64,000 nt of DNA from Streptomyces sp. T12 (GTDB lineage Bacteria > Actinomycetota > Actinomycetes > Streptomycetales > Streptomycetaceae): assembly GCF_028736035.1 (NCBI RefSeq), contig NZ_CP117866.1, positions 4,464,001 to 4,528,000 on the forward strand, given 5' to 3'. The notes below the pieces were generated by a model. It searched no databases. It was not told the DNA's origin and worked only from the letters and a program-made list of their open reading frames with translations. Position 1 is the first letter of the stretch, and each line of letters starts with the position of its first letter. Both the position numbers and the translations under genes were made by a program. Shown one piece after another: positions 28,933-37,665 of this stretch.

Positions 28933-31293
28933 ATGTCGCAGGCATCGTGGAATGAGTACAGGCCGGGGCAAGGGTTTCCAGGAGTGGTGGGGCGGACGAC
29001 GGAGGAGTCGAGCCCGGCGTGGCCACAGCCGGTGCGGGCGGTGCCAGGTGCACCGAACGTGATGCTGATCGTGTTGGACGACACCGGGTACGGGCAGTTC
29101 GGCTGTTACGGGAGCCCGATCGAGACGCCGAATCTGGATGCGCTGGCCGCGGGCGGGCTGCTGTACAACAACATGCACACCACCGCGCTGTGCTCGCCGT
29201 CGCGTTCGTGCATCGTGACGGGCCGCAACCATCATGCGAACGGGATGGCGGCGATCACGGAGCTGGCCACCGGATTTCCCGGCTACAACGGGCAGATCCC
29301 GTTCGAGAACGGGTTCCTCTCCGAGATGCTGCTGCAGCATGGTTACAACACGTACATGGTCGGCAAGTGGCACCTGATGCCCTCGGAACAGGAGTCGGCC
29401 GCGGGGCCCTACGACCGGTGGCCGCTGGGGCGGGGCTTCGAGCGGTTCTACGGGTTCCTTGGCGGCGATTCCAGCCAGTGGTATCCGGACCTGGTGTACG
29501 ACAACCACCAGGTCGAGCCGCCGGCGACGCCGGAGGAGGGCTACCACCTGACGGAGGACCTGGTCGAGCGGGCGATGTCGTTCATCGCCGACGCCAAGCA
29601 GGTCGCCCCGGACAAGCCGTTCTTCCTGAACCTGTGCCCCGGCGCCACCCATGCCCCGCACCATGTGCCGACGGAGTGGGCGGACCGCTACCGGGGACGG
29701 TTCGACGACGGCTGGGACGCCTACCGCGAGCACACCTTCGACCGACAGAAGCAACTCGGCGTGGTGCCCGCGGACGCACAGCTGTCCCCGCACGATCCGG
29801 ACGTGCCCGCTTGGGAGTCGCTGGCCCCCGAGGCGCGGCGGCTGGCCGCGCGGATGATGGAGGTCTACGCCGGGTTCCTCTCCCACACCGACCACCACAT
29901 CGGGCGGCTGCTGGACTTCCTGAAGGAGACCGGCGAGTTCGACAACACGCTGATCATGGTGGTCTCCGACAACGGGGCGAGCGCCGAGGGCGGGGTGACC
30001 GGCACCACCAACGAGATGCAGTTCTTCAACAACGCGCCCGAGACGCTGGAGGAGAGCCTGGCGCGGATCGACGAGCTCGGCGGCTCCAGCACGTTCAACC
30101 ACTACCCGTGGGGCTGGACATGGGCGGGCAACACCCCCTTCCGGCGGTGGAAGCGGGAGACCTACCGCGGCGGCGTCAGCGATCCCTTCCTCGTGCACTG
30201 GCCCGACGGTATCCGGGCCCGCGGTGAGGTCCGCGCCCAATTCGCGCACATCATCGACATGGTCCCCACCGTTCTGGACGTGCTCGGGATCGAGCCGCCC
30301 GCGAGCATCCGGGGCGTCACCCAGTCGCCCCTGCACGGGGTCAGCTTCGCCCACACCTTCGACGATGCCACCGCGGCGAGTCGCCACCGCACCCAGTACT
30401 ACGAGATGTTCGGGCACCGGGCGATCGACCACAACGGATGGCGGGCGATCTGCCCCTGGCCCGGCCCCTCCTTCGCCGAGGCCGAGCGGCCGTTCGGCAC
30501 GCCGATCACCATGGCGGACCTCGACGACCTCGACGCCCACCACTGGGAGCTCTACCACGTCGACAAGGACGTCGCCGAAACCATGAACCTCGCCGAAGAG
30601 CACCGCAGCAAACTGATCGAGATGATCGCCCTGTGGTACGTGGAGGCCGGCAAGTACAACGTGCTACCGATCGACGGCAGCGCCCTTGAGCGCCTGATGC
30701 TCGAACGCCCGCAGATCACGCAGGCCCGGAGCGGCTACACCTTCCGCCCTGGCACCCAGGTCCTGCCGGCCGCGGTCGCGCCCCGGGTCCTCAACCGTCC
30801 GCACAGTGTCACCGCCGACGTCGAGATCCCGCCCGGCGGCGCGGCGGGCGTCCTTCTCTGCCAGGGCGCCAACGCCGGCGGCTGGACCTTCTATGTGAAG
30901 GACGGGCACCTGCACTACGCCCACAACTACGTCCAACGGGCCCTGTACCACGTGGGCTCGCGCGAGAAGGTGCCCGAAGGACGGCACACACTGCGCTTCG
31001 AGTTCGAGCCCACCGGCGCCCCGGACATCGCCCACGGCAAGGGCGCATCCGGCCGGGCCCAGCTGTACATCGACGGCCGCCTGGTCGGCGAGACCGACAT
31101 GCCGTTCACCACCCCGGTCGCCTTCAACCCGGGCGGCATGGCCTGCGGCGCAAACCCGGGATCGGCCGTCACCCCGGACTACCGGGCACCGTTCCGGTTC
31201 ACCGGCACCCTGCACACCGTCACCGTCGACCTGTCCGGCGACCTGATCGTCGACGCCCCCAGCGAGATGCGCATGCACATGGCCCGCCAGTAG
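28933..31293 (+). CDS. arylsulfatase with C-terminal LamG-like domain
   Basis: 786 residues. The N-terminal two-thirds is an alkaline-phosphatase-fold sulfatase: metal site NVMLIVLDDTGYGQFG, formylglycine-precursor motif LCSPSR with Cys87, then VGKWHLMP and VVSDNGASAEGG. Residues about 620-786 form a beta-sandwich of LamG/concanavalin type (WTFYVKDGHLHYAHNYVQRA, AQLYIDGRLVGE). No signal peptide, so likely cytoplasmic. The Cys needs conversion to formylglycine by a maturase not found in this window. ATG at 28933; no strong ribosome site. It would release sulfate from organic esters. Confidence 0.93.
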   Translation: MSQASWNEYRPGQGFPGVVGRTTEESSPAWPQPVRAVPGAPNVMLIVLDDTGYGQFGCYGSPIETPNLDALAAGGLLYNNMHTTALCSPSRSCIVTGRNHHANGMAAITELATGFPGYNGQIPFENGFLSEMLLQHGYNTYMVGKWHLMPSEQESAAGPYDRWPLGRGFERFYGFLGGDSSQWYPDLVYDNHQVEPPATPEEGYHLTEDLVERAMSFIADAKQVAPDKPFFLNLCPGATHAPHHVPTEWADRYRGRFDDGWDAYREHTFDRQKQLGVVPADAQLSPHDPDVPAWESLAPEARRLAARMMEVYAGFLSHTDHHIGRLLDFLKETGEFDNTLIMVVSDNGASAEGGVTGTTNEMQFFNNAPETLEESLARIDELGGSSTFNHYPWGWTWAGNTPFRRWKRETYRGGVSDPFLVHWPDGIRARGEVRAQFAHIIDMVPTVLDVLGIEPPASIRGVTQSPLHGVSFAHTFDDATAASRHRTQYYEMFGHRAIDHNGWRAICPWPGPSFAEAERPFGTPITMADLDDLDAHHWELYHVDKDVAETMNLAEEHRSKLIEMIALWYVEAGKYNVLPIDGSALERLMLERPQITQARSGYTFRPGTQVLPAAVAPRVLNRPHSVTADVEIPPGGAAGVLLCQGANAGGWTFYVKDGHLHYAHNYVQRALYHVGSREKVPEGRHTLRFEFEPTGAPDIAHGKGASGRAQLYIDGRLVGETDMPFTTPVAFNPGGMACGANPGSAVTPDYRAPFRFTGTLHTVTVDLSGDLIVDAPSEMRMHMARQ

Positions 31294-31308
31294 CCGTCTC
31301 CCCCTCGT

Positions 31309-31342
31309 GGGGTGCGAATCCGCTCTGTCCTGGGCGCACCCC
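31309..31342. terminator. hairpin between convergent sulfatase and membrane-protein genes
   Basis: GGGGTGCG and CGCACCCC form an 8-bp stem with an 18-nt loop in the 78-bp convergent gap. Plausible shared terminator. Confidence 0.45.
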
Positions 31343-31371
31343 GGAGGGCGGGAAACTCGCGTGGCAGAACG

Positions 31372-32709
31372 TCACTCGCCGCCCTCCGTCCGCTGTGCCA
31401 CCCGCTCGGCATCAGTGGTGGCGCGGCCGGTGGCGGCGAGGAGTGCGAGCAGTGCGAGCACGGCCAGCAGGATGACGACCAGCAGCAGGATGGTCAGAGC
31501 CGTCGGGTGGTTCCAGAGCGCGAAGACCAGGGCCACGATCAGCAGGGCGGCCAGGGCGATCCACCGGCGGTGGGCCTGGGTCCAGGTGCCCACCCGGCCG
31601 GTGCGGACCTGGTGGGCGTACGCCCACTGTGCCGCGGAGCCCGCGGCGCGCTCGGATGTACCCCGGACAGCGCGCGGCAGTCGTCCGGGGCCGATCAGGT
31701 AGGCGCCGAGCGCGATGATCACACCTAGCACGATCGCCGTGCGCAGGCTGACCCTCAGGAAGTGCAGCAGGGTGTCGAAGACGGCTGCCGCGGCGGCCTC
31801 CGACTGAACCTGGGGCGGGAGATGATCCAGGTAGTAGCGGCGGGCGATGACCAGGACGATGGCCACGACCAGGCAGGCGAACGCCGCGCCGAGAGCCGTA
31901 CGGGCCAGGGCCCGGCGGCGCCGGTGGGCCAGCAGCACACCGGCCGCGCCGATCACCACGACGATCACGGGAAACCAGTTCCCGACCACGTCCAGCAAGT
32001 GGGCGCCCTTGCGGATCTTCTCCAACTGGTCGGACTGGAAGAGCACCATCTGCTTGTCGACGTCGGGGATCTTGGAGGCCGGGGACAGCCCGGCGTCCAC
32101 GAGCGCCTGTTTGACCTGGTCGACGGCTTCGCCGACGTCGAGGGTGACCGTCCCGCCGTCCACGCCCACGGCGCCACGGCCCTCGCCGGTGAGCGCGTGC
32201 ACGACCGCGGCGTGGGCGTTGCGGTTGGCGTTCGTCCAGATCCGCTCGAAGCGGTCGCTCTGCACGAAGCGGGTGGCCACCTTCTCGACCGTGCCGTTGA
32301 CCGCGGAGTCGAGCTGCGGGCCCAGTCCCTTCACGGCCTGCGCGGCGCGTGGCGGCAGGCCCTGCGACTGCAGCCACGCGGCGATGTCCGCGGCGGCCTG
32401 GCTACCGTCCACCCGCACGTCGGCGGCATGGGTGATGCGCTTGACCGCCGCGTCCTCGATCGCCGGATCCGAGGCCAGCGGCGAGACCGTTTCCACGTAC
32501 CGGTCGGTGTCCAGCGCGATGTCGTGCACCCACACCGTGAGCAGCGCGACCGGCACGAGGATGCAGGTGAGCACGATGAGCACCGCCGAGGCGGTATTTC
32601 GCGTGATGCGTACGGCCGTCGAGCCGTGCTTGGGTTCACTTCCCGCCGCATCACCCGCGCCCCCCTCTGAGGCGGCATCCGGCTCGGACGGCTCGTGCGG
32701 GCTGGTCAT
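31372..32709 (-). CDS. integral membrane protein of unknown function
   Basis: 445 residues. A polar N-terminus precedes helix 1 (AVLIVLTCILVPVALLTVWV). A long extracytoplasmic domain of about 190 residues follows with conserved RYVETVSPLASDPAIEDA. Two helix pairs (WFPVIVVVIGAAGVLLAH, TALGAAFACLVVAIVLVIA) come next, then a C-terminal cluster of hydrophobic helices. This type is common in Streptomyces. No catalytic motif; perhaps an envelope protein. ATG at 32709. Confidence 0.82.
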   Translation of the reverse strand: MTSPHEPSEPDAASEGGAGDAAGSEPKHGSTAVRITRNTASAVLIVLTCILVPVALLTVWVHDIALDTDRYVETVSPLASDPAIEDAAVKRITHAADVRVDGSQAAADIAAWLQSQGLPPRAAQAVKGLGPQLDSAVNGTVEKVATRFVQSDRFERIWTNANRNAHAAVVHALTGEGRGAVGVDGGTVTLDVGEAVDQVKQALVDAGLSPASKIPDVDKQMVLFQSDQLEKIRKGAHLLDVVGNWFPVIVVVIGAAGVLLAHRRRRALARTALGAAFACLVVAIVLVIARRYYLDHLPPQVQSEAAAAAVFDTLLHFLRVSLRTAIVLGVIIALGAYLIGPGRLPRAVRGTSERAAGSAAQWAYAHQVRTGRVGTWTQAHRRWIALAALLIVALVFALWNHPTALTILLLVVILLAVLALLALLAATGRATTDAERVAQRTEGGE

Positions 32710-33161
32710 GGGGGCTCCAGGGCTCCTGGGTGAATTGCCTAACTCCCATTTCCGCCGCTGTACGGCGGGACGGCCCGCCCAGGTGGGCCGTTCGGGCCAA
32801 ACGCGGTCAACCGCCTGGGGCCGTGCCCCCCTGCTCTACGGATGAGGTCCTCGCCGGTCGTACGCGCAGCGCGTCGTCTCCGCGCCCGCGCCGTACGAGG
32901 GGCCAGGTCGTCGCCCCGGGCGGGTGAGGGCCCCTTACTCGGCCGTGACAGCCGCCGGCTGGTCCGGAGCGAGCGCACCCCGCCGTTCCACTGCCCGGCG
33001 GCACCACTCGGCGTGTCCTCTTCGACTTCAGCGGGCAGTCCTTCGCCGACCTGTAGAAGGAGGCCATCGGCGCGTACACACGCGGAAGGGCGGCGCTGCC
33101 GCAGGGGCGCAGGAGTCGACAATCTGCCGGCGTTCGGCGGGTGGATCCGGAGGGCCGGCAC
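32710..33161. other. divergent intergenic region
   Basis: 452 bp between divergent membrane-protein and antiporter genes. A short frame (VLFDFSGQSFADL) around 33010-33055 looks like a stray gene fragment. Otherwise no coding support; promoters for both genes should lie here. Confidence 0.4.
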
Positions 33162-34475
33162 ATGAGCGGTGGCGCCTGGGCCGGCGCGGCGATGGCGGGC
33201 GTCACCGCTGCGTACGCACTGTGCTCGCGTCGGCTGTCCTCGACGCCGCTGTCGTCGGCGATCGTGTTCGTCGGCTCGGGGATCCTCCTCGGACCGGCCG
33301 TGCTCGACCTCGTCGACCTGGAGCGTGACCCCGCCCCGATCATCGCGCTTCTCGAAGCCGCCCTGACGCTCGTCCTGTTCACCGACGCCATGACGGTCCG
33401 CAGAAGGGACCTGCAGGCCGGGGGCTTTCTGCCCGGCCGTCTGCTGGGCATCGGACTGCTGCTGAGTATCGGGGCGGGCTGGCTGCTTGCCTGGCCTCTG
33501 CTGCCGGGGCTGACGGTGTGGGAACTCGCACTCGTCGGCGCCATCCTCGCCCCCACCGACGCCGCCCTCGGAAAGACCGCCATCTCCCATCCCCGCGTCC
33601 CGGCGCTCGTACGTCACGGGCTGAACGTCGAAAGCGGCCTGAACGACGGCATGGTGCTGCCCTTCTTCGTCCTGTTCCTGGCAGCCATCCCGGGCACGCA
33701 CTATGCGGAAGAGGGCGTGGCGGGCGTCTTCTGGCGCGCCCTGGTGCTGAGCACCGCGCTGGGTCTGCTGGTCGGTGGCCTCGGCGGCCGGCTGCTGCAA
33801 TGGTCCCGGGCCAGGGGATGGGTCACGCGGGAGTGGCGGCAGGTCTACCTGCTGGCTGTCGCGGTCGCGTCGTACGAACTCGCCGTCGTGACGGACGGCA
33901 GCGGCTTCATCGCCGCCTGGGTCGCCGGATTCGCCTTCGGGTTCGCCCTGCGCCGTTACCGGACCGGCGTCGAGAAGGAAGACCCGGACCGCACGGCCGA
34001 GTTCGCCGAGAATCTGGGCGGACTCCTGGCGTCGATCAGCCTTCTGGTCTTCGGGGCGGTGCTGCTCGGTCCTGCGCTGGAGCACCTGAGCTGGCGGATC
34101 ATCCTGTACGCGGTGCTCAGCCTCACCGTCGTCAGGATGCTGCCGGTGGCGCTCTCGCTCGCCGGGAGCGGACTGCGGCCCTCCACGGTGGCGTACATCG
34201 GGTGGTTCGGGCCGCGCGGCCTCGCCTCCGTCGTACTGGCGCTGCTCGTGGTGGAGGAACACGTCCCCGGAGTGGAACTGCTGGGCAGGGTCGTCGCGAT
34301 CACCGTCGGCCTCAGCGTCCTCCTGCACGGCGTCTCGGCCGTGGCCCTCGCCGAGCGGTACGGCCGCTGGTACGAGAAGACCGCGGCCGCCACCCGAGAC
34401 CTGCGCGAGGGCACGCCCGTACCCGAGAGCCCCGTGCGCCGCAGGCTCGGTCCCCTGGACAGGCCCGAGACGTGA
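33162..34475 (+). CDS. cation:proton antiporter (CPA1 family)
   Basis: 437 residues with about 12 membrane helices. Conserved elements include FVGSGILLGPAVLDL and LLEAALTLVLFTDAM in the early helices, GAILAPTDAALGK with the Asp of the transport site, and NVESGLNDGMVLPFFV. GWFGPRGLASVVLALLVVEE comes near the end. Exchanges Na+ or K+ for protons across the membrane. GGAGGG precedes the ATG at 33162. A short Arg-rich cytoplasmic tail follows the last helix. Confidence 0.92.
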   Translation: MSGGAWAGAAMAGVTAAYALCSRRLSSTPLSSAIVFVGSGILLGPAVLDLVDLERDPAPIIALLEAALTLVLFTDAMTVRRRDLQAGGFLPGRLLGIGLLLSIGAGWLLAWPLLPGLTVWELALVGAILAPTDAALGKTAISHPRVPALVRHGLNVESGLNDGMVLPFFVLFLAAIPGTHYAEEGVAGVFWRALVLSTALGLLVGGLGGRLLQWSRARGWVTREWRQVYLLAVAVASYELAVVTDGSGFIAAWVAGFAFGFALRRYRTGVEKEDPDRTAEFAENLGGLLASISLLVFGAVLLGPALEHLSWRIILYAVLSLTVVRMLPVALSLAGSGLRPSTVAYIGWFGPRGLASVVLALLVVEEHVPGVELLGRVVAITVGLSVLLHGVSAVALAERYGRWYEKTAAATRDLREGTPVPESPVRRRLGPLDRPET

Positions 34476-34521
34476 GACAGCGCCCCTCAGCCACGCCGCA
34501 GCACGGCATTGCGGCCTAGCC

Positions 34522-34848
34522 TCAGCCGTCTCCGTCCAGCAGCCAGCGCAACTCGATCTCAAGCCATTGGCTCTCGTGGCGCCACGTGTCCAGAGCGGTC
34601 ACCAACTGGCGGCTCACGGCGCCGGCCGTCAGCGAGCGCCACCGGCAGCCCGCGAGGACATCCACGAGTACCCCGATCCGCACGTCACGGCGGGTCACCG
34701 GTGCCCCGTCGGCCGCTCCATGTCCGTTGATCGCGGCGAGCGCGAGACGGCTGACCATGTCGGGGGTCAGCCCCCGCCACGCGTACGGCCTCAGCGCCTC
34801 GGTCACCGCGCGCACACGCGCATCGCTCAAGGAAGCCGACCGCACCAT
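34522..34848 (-). CDS. small helical protein, unknown
   Basis: 108 residues, mostly alpha-helical with repeated Arg/Leu positions (RVRAVTEALRPYAWRGLTPD, VSRQLVTALDTWRHESQWLE). It resembles small proteins carried by actinobacterial integrative elements but I cannot place it in a family. GTG or ATG start near 34848. It converges with the antiporter gene. Confidence 0.45.
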   Translation of the reverse strand: MVRSASLSDARVRAVTEALRPYAWRGLTPDMVSRLALAAINGHGAADGAPVTRRDVRIGVLVDVLAGCRWRSLTAGAVSRQLVTALDTWRHESQWLEIELRWLLDGDG

Positions 34849-35285
34849 CGGAAAAGCCCTCCGCGAATCGCCATGTTGCGCAGATCGTAAAGGGCACCTT
34901 GGAGCGCGTCCAGGCGCGGGTGTTCAGTGGGACGCATGGGTCGGGCCAGGACGTCAGGACCTTCTGCCTGGCGTGTCAGGTGTCGCTGCCGGCCTGCATC
35001 AGCCGCTGCCCGGCGACGCTCCGGTGGTGCCGCACTGGCGGAAGGACGTGGCCGTGGACGAGCTCGCGCCGGACTACCAGCGGCTGGTGCGCGGACTGGA
35101 AGCGGGGGCGGGGCTGCGTGCGAGGAGCTGGCCGGGCCCGGTGACATGTCGCAGATCAACACAACAGTTGATCGAGAAACCCCCGGCCAGCACCCCACCG
35201 CTTCCAATCGCCGCACGAGCGGCAGGACTTCTCGCATCTGTCTTACAGAGCGGGCCGGTGACGGCCTCTCGGGCAGCCCCCGCCA
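34849..35285. other. decayed sequence before att copy 1
   Basis: A plus-strand fragment HWRKDVAVDELAPDYQRLVR at about 35034-35095 looks like part of a lost gene. No intact frame is supported. Ends at the family A flank. Confidence 0.35.
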
Positions 35286-35411
35286 GAACGGATTCAGCAC
35301 ACATGAGGCCGGGAAACTCCGTGAACACGCGAGAACTACGGAGGGGCGTTTCCCCAGGCCAGGCATCCTACAGCCGACGTTTCCGCAGGTCACGGCCTTG
35401 ATCAGAGAAAA
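35286..35411 (+). repeat. att left flank, family A (copy A1)
   Basis: 126 nt directly before att core copy 1, beginning GAACGGATTCAGCACACATG. The same 126-nt block, with scattered substitutions, precedes the cores at 43732 and 60704. It is probably the left arm brought in by one integrase lineage. Confidence 0.75.
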
Positions 35412-35454
35412 CTCCTAAAGCGGGTGTCGCAGGTTCGAATCCTGCCGGGGGCAC
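35412..35454 (+). repeat. att core copy 1 (tRNA-Arg 3' half)
   Basis: 43 nt identical to the tRNA gene from the anticodon loop (CTCCTAA) to the 3' end. The 5' half of the tRNA is absent, so no tRNA can form. Interpreted as an attachment site left by integration at the tRNA. Confidence 0.9.
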
Positions 35455-35469
35455 AACGCATTGCCGCTC

Positions 35470-36090
35470 TGACCTGGGGTTTCTTCCCCAGGGAGGGCTC
35501 CTATTCGGCCTCGGACTCCTCGTCCGGGGCCGTTTGCGTGAGCGGATGGGGAGTTGATCTCCCGAATGCCTCCCAACGGATCAGCACCGTTCGGCACAGA
35601 GTCCCTGTCGGGCTTCTCCGCGTCGGCGGGCTCTGGCTCCTCTGCGGGAGTGGTGTTCTCGGGGGTGGCGCGGGCGCACGGGACGAGCCGGGCTGCGGCC
35701 TCGGCGATCGCCAGGTCCGCTTCGGGGAGCAGGCTCGTGTAGGTGTCGACCGTGATGGTGATCGAGGAGTGGCCGAGCATCTCCTGGATGTCCTTCAGGT
35801 CGGCCCCGGCCGCGTGGGCGAGGGTCGCGGCGCCGGACCGGAGGGAGGTCGATCCCCTCGTACAGCTCGATGAACCGTCGCGTGACGTTGGCGGGGTGGA
35901 GCATCTCGCCGTTCTACTGGGTGAAGACGCGGCCGGTCTCCACCCAGGCGTTCTCCCACTCCTCACGGTCCTCGTCCTGCTGGGCGCGGTGCCGCTTGAG
36001 AGCCTGGACCGTGTCCGAGTCCAGCGCGATGGTCCGCGCGCCGACATCGGTCTTGGGGTCGTCCTCGTACACCTCGGGCGGAGCAAGGGG
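35470..36090 (-). pseudogene. integrase remnant after att copy 1
   Basis: Catalytic-domain pieces read leftwards: VYEDDPKTDVGARTIALDSD and RRHRAQQDEDREEW-like text up to a TAG at 35914, then NVTRRFIELYEGIDLPPVR in another frame. After a deletion that removes the H-x-x-R box, GAATLAHAAGADLKDIQEML and GHSSITITVDTYTSLLPEAD follow. The N-terminal half is missing. The 3' end faces the att core and covers an arm-like GCGTGAGCGG at 35536, 81 nt from the core. Confidence 0.8.
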
Positions 36091-36183
36091 TACGAGCCAG
36101 CCAAGCGGGGCGAGTGCCCGTGCACGGTGCTGCGGCTCGGCAACGCCACCGTGCAGACCCACCGCCACCTGGGGGACCGCCGC

Positions 36184-36720
36184 ATGACCACGGCACCCGC
36201 CATCGAACTGCGCACGTTCACCACCCTCGACACCGTCCGAGGCGATCTCCTCGACGTGTACGCCGATGTGCGCACCCCGCTCCTCCACCTGCCGAAGGAC
36301 GCCGTCACCGCGTTCGGCGAGCGCCTGGACCGACACGGTGGCGAGCCAGGATTCACGGCCGTCCTCGCGTATGCAGACGGGCATCCGGTCGGCTACGCCT
36401 ACGGCAACGCCATCGAGCACGGTGACCGCTACTGGCAGCGCACCAGTCCCGAGCTGACGGACAAGTACTCCGAGCGACCGACAGTGGCCCTGAAGGAGAT
36501 CGGTGTCCGGCCGGCCTGGAGGAAGACCGGCACTGCCCGGCGCATCCACGACGCCCTCCTCGCCACACGCGACGAGCCGTACGTCACGCTCATGGTCAAC
36601 CCAGCCGCTGGAGACGGAAAGGTCCACGCGCTCTGCAAGTCGTGGGAGTACGAGGACATCGGACAGAGCCAACCGTCACCGACCTCGCCGGTCCTCGTGA
36701 TCGTCCGCGCCTGTCACTGA
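36184..36720 (+). CDS. GNAT-family N-acetyltransferase
   Basis: 178 residues. Acetyl-CoA fold elements include FTAVLAYADGHPVGYAYGNA (strand 4) and LKEIGVRPAWRKTGTARRIH, which holds the R-x-x-G-x-A pyrophosphate loop. A C-terminal KSWEYEDIG is also typical. It transfers an acetyl group to an unknown amine. ATG at 36184 follows the tail of a decayed regulator (GECPCTVLRLGNATVQTHRH). It is an intact relative of the GNAT pseudogene near 26 kb. Confidence 0.8.
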   Translation: MTTAPAIELRTFTTLDTVRGDLLDVYADVRTPLLHLPKDAVTAFGERLDRHGGEPGFTAVLAYADGHPVGYAYGNAIEHGDRYWQRTSPELTDKYSERPTVALKEIGVRPAWRKTGTARRIHDALLATRDEPYVTLMVNPAAGDGKVHALCKSWEYEDIGQSQPSPTSPVLVIVRACH

Positions 36721-36824
36721 CCGGCACCCGCGACATCCCACCAGTACCGGGCGACGCGGCCTGGACGCGGCGACCCCGGCCACATACCGCCACGCCCTGC
36801 TGGGACCGTCGAGCGCGGGCAGCA

Positions 36825-37022
36825 GTGAGGAAGTCGGAGTCGAAGGTCGATCTGTACGCCGCAATACGCCGTGACCACCAGCAAATCGGGCTGTCGCAGA
36901 GGGCGTTGCAGCGCAAGCACAACGTCACGTGGCGGACGGTGCGGCGGGCCTTGGACGGTCAGCGGCCGGAGCCGCGGCGTACTCCGCGGCGGTGGGAGTC
37001 ACGGCTGGACCCATTGAGCTGA
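36825..37022 (+). pseudogene. IS21-type transposase N-terminal fragment
   Basis: SKVDLYAAIRRDHQQIGLSQ followed by RALQRKHNVTWRTVRRALDG and PRRWESRLDPL is the helix-turn-helix N-terminus of an IS21 IstA protein. It stops at 37022, leaving about 60 residues and no catalytic core. Insertion-sequence debris. Confidence 0.7.
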
Positions 37023-37300
37023 GGGTCACGGCGTCCCGGGCCGCCTGCTGCACCAGAGGCATTCCCCCGGACCCCGAGGGTCGCCTCCGCCTCGACGACG
37101 GTGTCGAAGACCTGCAGAACCTGATCGGCACCCGTCATCTCCAGGATCCGCCGCAGCGCGGCCGGTACACACGCCACAACCAGCTCAACATCGCACGACG
37201 CGGCCTGCCGGGCAGCCCTGAGCAGCACGTGCAGCCCGGCCGAGTCGCAAAACGACACGCCCCCGAGGCAGAGGTCTACGTCGTCGGCTACCCCGCGATC
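36959..37300 (-). pseudogene. STAS-domain anti-anti-sigma factor remnant
   Basis: The minus strand gives DLCLGGVSFCDSAGLHVLLR then SCDVELVVACVPAALRRIL and ADQVLQVFDTVVEAEATL. This is the second half of a SpoIIAA/RsbV-like STAS domain with the usual DSAGL phosphorylation-loop region. The first strand and start are missing. It overlaps the IS21 fragment, so one insertion has truncated the other. Confidence 0.6.
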
Positions 37301-37334
37301 CTGCCCTCCGACGTCGAAGTGCGGCCGCGAACTG

Positions 37335-37597
37335 CCCATCACGCCCGGCGACGTGAACTACCTGCGCGAGAAGGAGGAACAGCTCAACGCGATGCTGAAG
37401 CAGCGCGCCGAAGCCGCTGGAGCCCACTACGTCGACACCTACACGCCCCTCGAGGGTCACGACGTCTGGGCGGACGCGGCACCCGCTGGATCGAACCCCT
37501 CATCTCCGACAGCGACGCGGCCGCCGTCCACCCCAACGAGCGCGGCGAACGCGCCATGGCCGACGCCGTCCTGCACACGCTCACAACATCGGTGTAG
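37335..37597 (+). pseudogene. SGNH-hydrolase C-terminal remnant
   Basis: ITPGDVNYLREKEEQLNAML then KQRAEAAGAHYVDTYTPLEG in one frame, and WIEPLISDSDAAAVHPNERG in the next, match the end of a secreted SGNH lipase/esterase. The catalytic Asp-x-x-His part reads AAVHPNERG. One frameshift near 37480 and the loss of the N-terminal block with the catalytic Ser make it non-functional. Confidence 0.65.
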
Positions 37598-37665
37598 GCC
37601 GAAGGCTGAGAACGCGGCGCGGCGCGGCTCCCGTCGCGGATGCCGTGAGGCAAGGATGACGGGTC

